Shown here: in pieces, positions 1 to 6,182 of the stretch
Layout of the letters: each line of letters starts with the position of its first letter
Position numbering within the stretch: the first letter of the stretch is position 1
NCBI GenBank assembly: GCA_964458665.1
Contig: CAYWOO010000016.1
Coordinates: 1-9,620 of the forward strand
From: JANXYW01 sp964458665
GTDB taxonomy: Bacteria > Chloroflexota > Dehalococcoidia > DSTF01 > JACRBR01
Length of the DNA stretch: 9,620 bases
Direction of reading: 5' to 3'
The notes under the pieces: model-generated
What the model was told of the DNA's origin: nothing
Seen by the model: the letters and a program-made list of their open reading frames with translations, nothing else
Databases searched by the model: none
Translations under genes and position numbers: made by a program

Positions 1-16
1 TGGTAGTGGCCACGCA

Positions 17-640
17 CTAGCCGACGACGGTCACCGGACGCGTGGCGTGCTTGAGTACGTAGTCCGACGTCGACCCGAGGAGCGCGCGGCTCATGCCTCC
101 GCCGCGCCGGCCGACCACGATCAGTTCGGCACCCTCGGCGTCTGCCTGCCGGATGATCTCTTCGCCGGGCGAACCGAACGCCACCACACGGCGCGACGAA
201 ATGCCTGTGTGGCGCAGCGCGTCCACCGTGCGGTCGGTGATCGCCGCCACTCGCTCATCATAGTCGCGTATCGACTGCTCGCTTGTACCCGGCTGAGCCT
301 CGTGGGGCAGCACGGCAAGGACGATGACCTCCACGGCATCTCCGTGCGTCTGCGCTACGTGGCGCGCGCACGCTGGCCCCGCATCTGAGCCGTCGGAAGC
401 GATGAGCACGCGCGGCCGACCAGATTGCGCGGATGATTCGCGCGTGGAGGCCTGACTTCGCTCCACGTCCGACTGCCGCGTCCCGATCAGCGCGACGATG
501 GCAATGGGACCCATGGCCGCGGACAGAAGCAGCCAGCCGAACGGATCGCGACCCCAGCGACGTGCCAGGTACGCCGCAATCAGGCCAGACGCGAGCACGA
601 CGGCGAGCCAGACCGCAAGACCTTCGAACAGCACCAGCAC
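17..640 (-). CDS. Membrane-anchored universal stress protein (UspA family)
   Basis: The protein has 207 aa. Residues about 1-25 and 35-53 are hydrophobic and look like two membrane segments. A polar linker (about 54-75) leads into one complete UspA fold (about 76-207). The fold starts with a beta-strand and acidic loop, RVLIASDGSDAG, and ends with the nucleotide-binding signature: GRRG at 177-180, GST at 189-191, then a terminal RPVTVV strand. UspA proteins of this type bind ATP and act in stress survival; the exact role here is unknown. The stretch between the second signature Gly and the GS pair is 8 residues, one shorter than the classical G-2x-G-9x-G(S/T), so ATP binding is likely but not certain. 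The start is GTG at 638-640, chosen because GAGAAGG lies just upstream. It lies about 80 bp downstream of the nuoG-like gene on the same strand and could be cotranscribed. The membrane anchor is unusual, since most Usp proteins are soluble. Confidence 0.88.
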   Translation of the reverse strand: MLVLFEGLAVWLAVVLASGLIAAYLARRWGRDPFGWLLLSAAMGPIAIVALIGTRQSDVERSQASTRESSAQSGRPRVLIASDGSDAGPACARHVAQTHGDAVEVIVLAVLPHEAQPGTSEQSIRDYDERVAAITDRTVDALRHTGISSRRVVAFGSPGEEIIRQADAEGAELIVVGRRGGGMSRALLGSTSDYVLKHATRPVTVVG

Positions 641-720
641 TTTGCCTTCTCCCTAGTGTCCGCGGCCTGAGTCAGCCAGCGGGTTGGCGCGTCGATGACT
701 CTTGCATGATACCGGGCAAG

Positions 721-3318
721 CTACGCCAGCGCGGCGACCTTCACGCTGACGGCGATTGGCGCGCCGCTGCGGCCGAGCAGGGTGCAGACTGCGCCGGCAT
801 CGTACGAGTACGGGATGAATGCTACGCCTTCGAGCACGCGGTCGCTGACTTTGCAGCGGATGGTCAGGTCGCCATTCGCGGTGACGAGCGTCACTTCCAT
901 CTCGTCGTCGATGCGGAGCGCGGCCGCGTCGGCAGGGTGCAGTTCGACGAACTCTTCGCGGTGCAGCTTGTCGGCGTCGGGCGCGTGAATCGCCGCGCCT
1001 TCAAGGCTCGTGAAGAGCGTGCGGCCCGTCGTGAGTAGCAGGCCGCCGTTCGCGGCGGTCGCGGTCGTGGCGGCGACTGGCTGCTGCTCGAACTTCGACG
1101 GCAGTTCGAAGACGCGCGCCTTGCCCCAGAAGCTGGAGTTTGCGCCGAAGCGCTCGTAGCCGCGGACGTTCGCCGCGATCTCGTCCGTGACGGCGTCCGG
1201 ATGCGCGTACGTCCACGTGTCCGCGCCTGAGATCTCGTTCGCCAGATCCGTCAGTGCGAGCAGCGCGGGGCGCGCATCGCCGAGCGCGGCGAGCGCGGCG
1301 TGCATGCGGTTCACGCGGCGCTCGGCGTTTGTGTACGTGCCGGTCTTGCCGTACGACGAGACATCCGCGAGCACGACATGCGCGGCCTTCGCCGTGTCCG
1401 TCGCGAGGCTGTCGATGACGATCAGCACGTCGAGCGCGTCGAGCGCCTTCTTCACGCGCGCGCGATCCGGAGCGAACATCAGCGAGTTGTCGCCGACGAC
1501 GATCATCGCCTTCAGGCTGCCCGCAATTGCGGCATCGATCATCGCGTCGAAGTCCATGCCGGGCTGCGCCAGTGCGATGCGGCCGGGGCCGCGCTCCGGG
1601 TCGACGCCCATGTCGCGCGCGCCGTTCACGTTCGCTTCTGTCGGCAGCACGTAGAGCGACTCCGCCGCCTTCTCGCCGCGCAGCGCGATCGCCAAGTTGG
1701 CAGACGCCCGCGCGCCGTTGCCGGCGGCCGCCGCATCGACGGGCGAGGGGGCGTAGATGATCGAGACGGTCTTCTTCTCGTCGCGCGCCGGTTCCAGTAG
1801 CGCGAGCGCGGCGGCCACATCGCCCGTCACGACGCTTGCGCTCGCATCGCCCTTTGCGAGCGCATCGACGACCGCGGCTTCGTCACCGACGCGCGGACGT
1901 AGCCAGACGCCGCTGTACGGCTCCGCGAAGTCGGCGAGTTCACCGTTCTGCGCCGATACGAGCACGAGGCGACCGCCGCGCGGCGCGGCGGGGTTGTTGC
2001 CGACAACCGCGTCTCTAATGCGCAGCGCCGCGATGTTGTGGCTCGATTCGAGGTCGTCGGCGATGCAGATGACGACGTCGCTGCGGGCGATGTTGATCAT
2101 ATCGGCGGGCAGCGCCTCGGTGCTGAAGGCGGCTTCGATCGCTTTCGCGGCGGCGCGATTCGGCGCGGCGGCGCTGAAATCGACGTGCGGCGTGCCGATG
2201 ACGTCGCGCGCCAGCTTCTGCGCCAGGTAGTTCTCTTCGTTCGTGTTGAACGGCGATCCGAGCACGGCAACAGCGTTCGCGCCGTGCTTCTTGATCACGC
2301 CCTTGATCTGCTCTGCGGCGTACGAGACGAGTTCGCCCCAGTGCGCCGGGAACTGCGGCGTGCCTGCCGGGCCGCGCCGCACCAGATGCTTCTGTAAACG
2401 CTGCTTGTCGGTGACGGCATCGTAGTGGAAGCGGCCGCGCACGCAGATCTGGTCTTCGCTCACCGGGTTGATGCGGTCGGGCTTGACGATCACCGCGCGC
2501 CCGCTGCGCGTACCGATGCTGATCGTGCAGCCGACGGAGCATGAGTTGCACGTCGTGCTCGTCCAGTCCTCGGTGCGAGCGATCCATTTGTTCGGCTTCT
2601 CCATTAGCGTCGCCGTCGGGCAGACATCGATGCAAGCGCCGCAGAAGTCGCAGTTCGACTCGTCGATGCGGCCGCCGGCGCCGAACGCGATGGCCGTCGG
2701 GTAGCCGCGGCCGGCGAGCGTGATGGCGCCCGTGTGGCGAATCTCATCGCAGGCACGCACGCAGCGCGTGCAGATGATGCACATCTGCGGGTCGAACTCG
2801 AACCACGGGTTCGCGCGGTCCGGATCCGGCTGCTTCGTCTGATAGTACGTGCGCTCTTCGAGCAACCACGGCTCGACATTCTCGAAGCCCATGTCGAGCA
2901 GTTCGTTCGTCGTCTGTAGCTCGCAGCGATAGTTCTTCGAGCAGGTGAGGCAGCGGTGCGTCACGACGTCGTCGCGCAGGCAGATGTCGCCGGGCATGCA
3001 CTTGACGCGGCGGTGGCAGGTGAGACAGCGATCGCTGTGGTTGGCGTTGATGATCGCCAGCACCTGCTGACGCGCTTCCTTGATTGGCTGCTCTTCCGTG
3101 TTGACGACCATGCCATCGGCGACGCGCGCCGTGCACGAGAGTTGCAGGCCGCGCGCTCCCTCGATCTCGACGAGGCAGGTGCGGCAGCCGGCGTATGGCG
3201 CGAGTCCGTCGATGTAGCAGAGGTTGGAGATCCAGACGCCGTTCTTCTTGATCACTTCGACGAGCGGCGCGCCCTCGGGCGCTTCGATCTGGACGCCGTT
3301 CAGGGTGAGCTTAGCCAC
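721..3318 (-). CDS. nuoG: NuoG-like NADH-quinone oxidoreductase iron-sulfur subunit (molybdopterin-oxidoreductase fold)
   Basis: The protein has 865 aa from a GTG at 3316-3318. That start overlaps the upstream nuoI-like stop by 8 nt, follows a GGGGGCGAG ribosome site, and gives the expected ferredoxin N-terminus (AKLTLNGVQIEAPEG). In-frame upstream extension lies inside the nuoI-like gene. Domains in order are: plant-type [2Fe-2S] (C34, C45, C48, C62); a His-Cys cluster region (H94, C98, C101, C107) followed by a second CxxC-x5-C set (C123, C126, C132); two [4Fe-4S] ferredoxin motifs (C180/183/186/190 and C223/226/229/233); a further [4Fe-4S] motif (C257/260/264/292); then the molybdopterin oxidoreductase fold and a C-terminal dinucleotide-binding-like domain (about 760-865). 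Where formate dehydrogenases carry a Mo-ligating Cys or Sec (after HVDF, near residue 395), this protein has Ala/Pro-rich sequence. That favours a structural, electron-conducting NuoG role over a catalytic Mo enzyme. It probably passes electrons between an NADH or other dehydrogenase module and the NuoI-like partner. No NuoE/NuoF genes are in the window. An FDH- or hydrogenase-associated subunit is the main alternative. Confidence 0.88.
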   Translation of the reverse strand: MAKLTLNGVQIEAPEGAPLVEVIKKNGVWISNLCYIDGLAPYAGCRTCLVEIEGARGLQLSCTARVADGMVVNTEEQPIKEARQQVLAIINANHSDRCLTCHRRVKCMPGDICLRDDVVTHRCLTCSKNYRCELQTTNELLDMGFENVEPWLLEERTYYQTKQPDPDRANPWFEFDPQMCIICTRCVRACDEIRHTGAITLAGRGYPTAIAFGAGGRIDESNCDFCGACIDVCPTATLMEKPNKWIARTEDWTSTTCNSCSVGCTISIGTRSGRAVIVKPDRINPVSEDQICVRGRFHYDAVTDKQRLQKHLVRRGPAGTPQFPAHWGELVSYAAEQIKGVIKKHGANAVAVLGSPFNTNEENYLAQKLARDVIGTPHVDFSAAAPNRAAAKAIEAAFSTEALPADMINIARSDVVICIADDLESSHNIAALRIRDAVVGNNPAAPRGGRLVLVSAQNGELADFAEPYSGVWLRPRVGDEAAVVDALAKGDASASVVTGDVAAALALLEPARDEKKTVSIIYAPSPVDAAAAGNGARASANLAIALRGEKAAESLYVLPTEANVNGARDMGVDPERGPGRIALAQPGMDFDAMIDAAIAGSLKAMIVVGDNSLMFAPDRARVKKALDALDVLIVIDSLATDTAKAAHVVLADVSSYGKTGTYTNAERRVNRMHAALAALGDARPALLALTDLANEISGADTWTYAHPDAVTDEIAANVRGYERFGANSSFWGKARVFELPSKFEQQPVAATTATAANGGLLLTTGRTLFTSLEGAAIHAPDADKLHREEFVELHPADAAALRIDDEMEVTLVTANGDLTIRCKVSDRVLEGVAFIPYSYDAGAVCTLLGRSGAPIAVSVKVAALA

Positions 3319-3847
3319 GCGTGCTCGCCCCCACCACGCGCTCGCCCTTCGACATCGGCTCCGGGTGCGCGCGCTCATCGATCGCAATCAGCTCGATGAT
3401 CTCTTTCGGTGCGACCTGGCCGTGCGGATACGTGAAGTCGTTGCGGCGCAGGTGCTCGTGCGCCAGCTTCGTCAGCGCGTGCTTGTCCTTGTACATCGTG
3501 TCGAACTCGTACACCGCGTCCTCGAAGACGCCGCCAGACTGGATCGCCTGGTAGGGACAGGCCTCGACGCACAACCCGCAGTACATGCAGATGCGGAAGT
3601 CGATCTCGTAGCGCACCTTCTCCAGCGTGCCGTCGGCGTTCGGCGACGTCTCGACGAGGATGCAGCCGTCGGGGCCGGCCTGGGCGCACGTGCTGCAGCC
3701 GGTACAGCGCTCGTCGAACCAGAGCAGGTTCGTTCGGGCGCGCGGCGACATGGGGCGCGTCACTTCGGGAAACTGGATGGTCGCGACGGGCATGACCATG
3801 CGCTTGATGGTCACCACCATGCCCTTGAGCAGGCCAATACCGTACAT
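3311..3847 (-). CDS. nuoI: NuoI-like 4Fe-4S ferredoxin subunit
   Basis: The protein has 178 aa. Its N-terminus, GLLKGMVVTIKRMVMPVATI, followed by a short pre-strand (FPEVTRP), is the usual NuoI opening, which supports the ATG at 3845-3847; the ribosome site there is weak. NuoI carries two [4Fe-4S] clusters (N6a and N6b) that connect the peripheral arm of complex I to the quinone site. The second motif, C87-x2-C90-x2-C93-x3-C97-P, is intact. The first reads C48-x2-C51-x2-C54-x3-Gly58-Pro, with the expected fourth Cys replaced by Gly (codon GGC, 3674-3676) and another Cys at 62. The C-terminal about 75 residues are longer than a minimal ferredoxin and end in a charged tail. It is first in an operon with the nuoG-like gene (8-nt overlap), behind a promoter at 3937-3964. 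The family assignment is firm, but whether both clusters form is uncertain. Confidence 0.87.
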   Translation of the reverse strand: MYGIGLLKGMVVTIKRMVMPVATIQFPEVTRPMSPRARTNLLWFDERCTGCSTCAQAGPDGCILVETSPNADGTLEKVRYEIDFRICMYCGLCVEACPYQAIQSGGVFEDAVYEFDTMYKDKHALTKLAHEHLRRNDFTYPHGQVAPKEIIELIAIDERAHPEPMSKGERVVGASTRG

Positions 3848-3852
3848 CGTGT

Positions 3853-3873
3853 TGGTCTCTGGTCGCTGGTCGC
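3853..3873. repeat. Short tandem 7-bp repeat in the nuoI leader
   Basis: Three consecutive heptamers, TGGTCTC, TGGTCGC and TGGTCGC, lie just upstream of the nuoI-like start codon. Degenerate GGTC/GTCG-rich copies continue to about 3900. It falls in the predicted 5' leader and may reflect replication slippage; no function is visible. Confidence 0.65.
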
Positions 3874-3936
3874 TGGGGGTCAGTCGCCGGTCGTCGGGGG
3901 ACGGCGGCGCGCGGCTGTGCAGGCTCGTCGGGGTCG

Positions 3937-3964
3937 ATTGTACCGGATTTCACGCATGGGACAA
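3937..3964 (-). promoter_or_regulatory. Putative sigma70-type promoter of the nuoI-nuoG operon
   Basis: On the minus strand, TTGTCC (3964-3959) is followed after 16 bp by TACAAT (3942-3937). The -10 box has one mismatch to consensus and the -35 box has two. A start near 3930 would give a leader of about 83 nt before the nuoI-like ATG. This is a pattern match only. Confidence 0.5.
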
Positions 3965-4033
3965 CGCGATCGGGAGGCGCACCATTCGGCCAAGCTGCGC
4001 CATGAGGGAGCCGGCTGGCGATCCGGGATCAAC

Positions 4034-4069
4034 GCGTGGCCGGGCAAGCGCTATCCCCCGGAGCCACGC
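4034..4069. other. GC-rich hairpin in a gene-free stretch
   Basis: GCGTGGC (4034-4040) pairs with GCCACGC (4063-4069). An inner CGGG/CCCG step extends the stem past a small bulge, leaving a loop of about 12 nt. There is no T-run, so it is not a typical intrinsic terminator. It lies between the nuoI promoter and the tRNA fragment. Apart from this hairpin I see nothing recognisable between 3965 and 4103. Confidence 0.45.
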
Positions 4070-4103
4070 CCCTTAGCTGCAGTTCGTCCCGACCTGGGCA
4101 AGC

Positions 4104-4142
4104 ATGTCAACGCAGCGCTCTAACCAGCTGAGCTAACCGCCC
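4104..4142 (-). pseudogene. 5' half of a tRNA-Val(GAC) gene, truncated in the anticodon loop
   Basis: Read on the minus strand from 4142, the sequence gives an acceptor 5' strand GGGCGGT, then TA, then a D-arm GCTC-AGCTGGTTA-GAGC, then G, then the anticodon 5' strand CTGCG and the loop TTGACAT. Anticodon GAC means valine. The next bases, GCTTG, cannot pair with CTGCG. No T-arm (GGTTCGA-type) or matching acceptor 3' strand follows within the next 250 bases. This is therefore a tRNA 5' half (positions about 1-38), not a functional gene. It directly abuts the transposase remnant on its right. A split gene with a distant 3' half or an intron was considered, but there is no supporting motif. Confidence 0.75.
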
Positions 4143-4169
4143 ACAGAGGTGCGTGTGGTTATGCCCGCG

Positions 4170-4429
4170 TTACGCATCCGCGTGGGCCAGCGTGGTGATC
4201 CGCGCACGTGCGTCCTCGTCGAGTCGCCGGTTCGAGAGCCGCCTTCGGTTGCCGTGGTCCAGTGCCCCGGGGCCGTCATCGAGCACCGCTCGTTTCAGCC
4301 GCTGGAGCTGACGCCTGGAGAGCCCCAATTTCTGCTGCGCCTCGTCCATGCGGAGCCGGCCCGCACCAGCCACCCCAGCACCTGCGCCCGTCGCTGTTCC
4401 CTGCTGTTCAACATGGTCCTGTCTTTCAT
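4170..4429 (-). pseudogene. Transposase N-terminal remnant (helix-turn-helix, ISNCY-like), frameshifted and truncated
   Basis: From ATG at 4427-4429 the reading frame gives MKDRTMLNSREQRRAQVLGW and then LVRAG. It must then shift frame at about 4350-4368 to continue as RLRMDEAQQKLGLSRRQLQR and a basic segment ending NRRRLSNRRLDEDARARI. That composite is the N-terminal winged helix-turn-helix seen in ISNCY-type DDE transposases, including the basic RxSNRxL motif. A TAA at 4170-4172 ends it after about 85 residues, whereas full transposases of this kind have roughly 400 or more. The catalytic DDE domain is absent. The bases between 4150 and 4170 join it to the tRNA-Val fragment, so a deletion has probably fused the two remnants. 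Family naming is from recognised sequence pattern only. Confidence 0.68.
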
Positions 4430-4433
4430 GATG

Positions 4434-4477
4434 TGACAGAATCACTGCCCCGTTACCCTGTGTCAGAATCACTGCCC
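4434..4477. repeat. Direct repeat at the left end of the transposase remnant (putative IS terminus)
   Basis: Two 17-bp copies, TGACAGAATCACTGCCC (4434-4450) and TGTCAGAATCACTGCCC (4461-4477), differ at one base and are spaced 27 bp apart. They lie immediately upstream of the transposase start. Repeated sites like this are expected as transposase-binding sequences at an IS end; the opposite end is not in the window. Confidence 0.6.
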
Positions 4478-4493
4478 ATCGACAATTTTTCCG

Positions 4494-4518
4494 GGGGCGG
4501 TTGTGGCGCTGCCGCCCC
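4494..4518. other. Small GC hairpin beside the IS end
   Basis: GGGGCGG (4494-4500) pairs with CCGCCCC (4512-4518) across an 11-nt loop. It overlaps the proposed -35 box of the cold-shock gene and has no T-run on either side, so a terminator role is unlikely. Confidence 0.35.
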
Positions 4519-4530
4519 GTCTGCTATGCT
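4501..4530 (+). promoter_or_regulatory. Putative promoter of the cold-shock gene with a long 5' leader
   Basis: TTGTGG (4501-4506) and TATGCT (4525-4530) are separated by 18 bp. A start near 4537 would give a leader of about 195 nt before the cold-shock ATG, which is typical of cspA-type mRNAs. The leader holds a 12-bp direct repeat, AGTCCTCTTCGC, at 4540-4551 and 4554-4565, and no convincing gene. Confidence 0.4.
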
Positions 4531-4730
4531 TCCGGGGTAAGTCCTCTTCGCGCAGTCCTCTTCGCCGCCTCGGTACTCCCGCAGCAGCACTCGACGACTC
4601 CACGGACATGAGGCCCACACGGCAGATGATGCCGAGCGGAAGATCATGTGTAGAACGTCGCAGTTCTGCCGGCGACCCTTTGTCACCGGAATGCGTATCA
4701 CTGCGGCGACAGGAAGGAAAGAACAGGAAC

Positions 4731-4946
4731 ATGGCAACAGGACAGATCAAGCGGCTGGCGAGGGACCGTGGCTTCGGCTTCATTCGGCCGGACGGCGAGT
4801 CGGAGGACATCTTCTTCCACACGTCGGCCGTCCAGGGCGGCATCTTCGACAGCTTGAACGAAGGCCAGACGGTCGAGTTCGACAAGGGCGCCGACGACCG
4901 CGACCCGCGCAAGAGTCGTGCCCTCAACGTCCGCCTCGCTGGCTGA
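4731..4946 (+). CDS. csp: Cold-shock protein (CspA family, single CSD)
   Basis: This 71-aa protein is one complete cold-shock domain, an OB-fold that binds single-stranded RNA and DNA and melts mRNA structure. The RNP1-like motif is RGFGFIRPDG (about residues 13-22) and the RNP2-like motif is DIFFHTSAV (about 26-34). The domain closes with GQTVEFDKG and a terminal ALNVRLAG strand. Length matches the family. The ATG is preceded by a purine-rich stretch, AGGAAGGAAAG (4711-4721), and AGGA at 4725-4728. It is monocistronic: a long leader lies upstream and a strong terminator directly downstream. It could serve cold response or general RNA chaperoning; sequence alone does not decide. Confidence 0.96.
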   Translation: MATGQIKRLARDRGFGFIRPDGESEDIFFHTSAVQGGIFDSLNEGQTVEFDKGADDRDPRKSRALNVRLAG

Positions 4947-4965
4947 GCTAGCAACGCGAGACTGC

Positions 4966-5003
4966 AACGGCCCGGAGCAATTGCTCCGGGCCGTTTGTTT
5001 TGT
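4966..5003 (+). terminator. Intrinsic terminator of the cold-shock gene
   Basis: A perfect 30-bp palindrome (4966-4995, core CGGCCCGGAGC / GCTCCGGGCCG around CAATTG) is followed by TTTGTTTTGT. It begins 20 bp after the cold-shock stop codon. Confidence 0.93.
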
Positions 5004-5057
5004 CCGCGAACCGATGAGCCGGAAAGCGCTCAACGCTCCGTACGAGCACGTCTCAAA

Positions 5058-5175
5058 ATGGAGCGCGGGCGGGGCGCCCGCACTCCATTCCCACATTCGC
5101 GCGCACGATACGGGCGGGGCGCCCGCGCTCCATTCACACCGCGCCCACACGATACGGGCGGGCACCCGCTCCATT
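5058..5175. repeat. Three REP-like GC-rich palindromic repeats
   Basis: Copy 1 (5058-5088) is a near-perfect inverted repeat, ATGGAG(C)GCGGGC...GCCCGC(A)CTCCAT. Copy 2 (5104-5136) and copy 3 (5147-5175) share the unit CACGATACGGGCGGG, then a C-rich return arm and CTCCATT. Copy 3 is shortened by 4-5 bases in the centre. They fill most of the 300-bp gap between the cold-shock terminator and the next gene. The period is about 44 bp, irregular, without uniform spacers, so it is not a CRISPR array. They resemble REP or small-MITE intergenic palindromes. Confidence 0.75.
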
Positions 5176-5312
5176 TGCGCCGTTCTAAGGGGATCTCCCC
5201 GGTCCAATGAGTGACCCACCCAGCCCGCGTTGGGGACACGAACCCCGCTGTTCGAGCCGATACTTCAGAGGGACTCCCGTCGCGACATAGGCGGGCGCCC
5301 GTTCGGAGAGCA

Positions 5313-6176
5313 ATGGAGATCGACGAGAAGGTAGAGCCTAACTACGCAACGGTGCTGGTCGTCGAGGCCAGCCCGGGCGACGCCATGGCCCTCCGCCGCA
5401 TGCTGGGCGTGTACGGTCTGCGCACGATCGTGCTCGTCGATTCAGCGGAGCGCGCGCTGGCGTTCCTGGCGCGCGAGTCATGCGACCTCATCCTCACCGA
5501 GTACCCGCTGAAGGAGATGAACGGCGTCCGCTTGATCGAGCAGGTCCGCTACTCGTATCCGGAGACGCCCATCATCATGGTCAGCGGTGTCAACGACGAG
5601 CGGCTCATCGCGGCGGCGATCAGCGCCGGCGCAGCCGGCTTCATCGCAAAGGATGCGCTGCTGCAAGTGCACCTCTTCGCCGCGATCAGATCGGCGCTCG
5701 CTCCTAAAGCGCCGGCGCGCACCGCAGAGCCCGAACACGCGGATGCGGACGCTGGTGCCGCGGCAACCGTGCACGGCAACATCGATGCCAACTGGCTCCT
5801 CGATCCGTTCATCGAGGGGACGCATCTCGACGCGTTCGACCGTTCCTCGCTGCTGGCAGGCGGCCTCGGCGACGCGCAGTGGGCCGCGGCCACCGATGCG
5901 TTCGCGAACTACATCCGCGTCTGCGTCGATCCGCTCGCATCCGGCGCCAGAGCCAGGGAAGAAGTGCTCGTCCGCACGTTCATCGATTCGGGCTTTGGCC
6001 CCCAGGAGATCCTGACCGTGTTTCGCGGCGCCGTGCGCGAACTAACGGTCGATCCGCTCTTCGCCGGTCTCAACCCGCACGTAAGCCTCAGCGCCATCCT
6101 CGCCCGCGTGCTCTGCCGCTGGGGGCAGGACTATCAATGGCAGGTCTGGCTCCGCATCAACGAACCGGCGGCGTAG
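5313..6176 (+). CDS. Response-regulator-like protein with degenerate receiver domain and unknown C-terminal domain
   Basis: The protein has 287 aa from ATG at 5313, which has GGAGAG at 5305-5310. A GTG at 5211 in frame would add 34 non-receiver residues and lacks a good site. Residues about 12-128 form a CheY-like receiver: VLVVEASPGD at the acidic pocket, LILTEYPLKEMNG at the phosphorylation loop, MVSG (S91) and the conserved Lys in FIAKDA (K113). The usual acidic pair is E18-A19 and the phospho-acceptor Asp is E63, so classical phosphotransfer is unlikely. A Glu can mimic the phosphorylated state. An Ala/Pro/Glu linker (about 130-155) leads to a mainly helical domain (about 158-285) with DPFIEGTHLDAF, an RTFIDSGFGPQEIL segment and a Trp-rich end (QWQVWLRI). 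I do not recognise that domain; no HTH, GGDEF, EAL or kinase motif is visible. No partner kinase is adjacent. The gene converges on the next one with a 6-bp gap. Confidence 0.85.
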   Translation: MEIDEKVEPNYATVLVVEASPGDAMALRRMLGVYGLRTIVLVDSAERALAFLARESCDLILTEYPLKEMNGVRLIEQVRYSYPETPIIMVSGVNDERLIAAAISAGAAGFIAKDALLQVHLFAAIRSALAPKAPARTAEPEHADADAGAAATVHGNIDANWLLDPFIEGTHLDAFDRSSLLAGGLGDAQWAAATDAFANYIRVCVDPLASGARAREEVLVRTFIDSGFGPQEILTVFRGAVRELTVDPLFAGLNPHVSLSAILARVLCRWGQDYQWQVWLRINEPAA

Positions 6177-6182
6177 TCGAGA

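Noticed and set aside
433..1038. Plus-strand open frame opposite the end of the nuoG-like gene and usp
   Set aside because: It is antisense to two well-supported genes and has no ribosome site or motif.
721..3318. Catalytic formate dehydrogenase alpha subunit
   Set aside because: The segment that would hold the Mo-ligating Cys/Sec is Ala/Pro-rich with no Cys and no in-frame TGA; NuoG-type role fits better.
3224..4123. Long plus-strand open frame (about 299 codons) opposite nuoI
   Set aside because: It overlaps the clear NuoI/NuoG coding on the other strand, has biased Arg/Val/Ala composition and no domain; it is a high-GC shadow.
3965..4142. Group I intron inside tRNA-Val(GAC) splitting the gene at the anticodon loop
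   Set aside because: No 3' half with T-arm follows and no conserved intron core motif such as AGACTA is seen on the minus strand.
5058..5175. CRISPR array
   Set aside because: Only three imperfect palindromic units, differing in length, with no uniform spacers and no cas genes.
5211..5312. Upstream GTG start for the receiver protein
   Set aside because: The extra 34 residues are not receiver-like and the ATG at 5313 has a good GGAGAG site.
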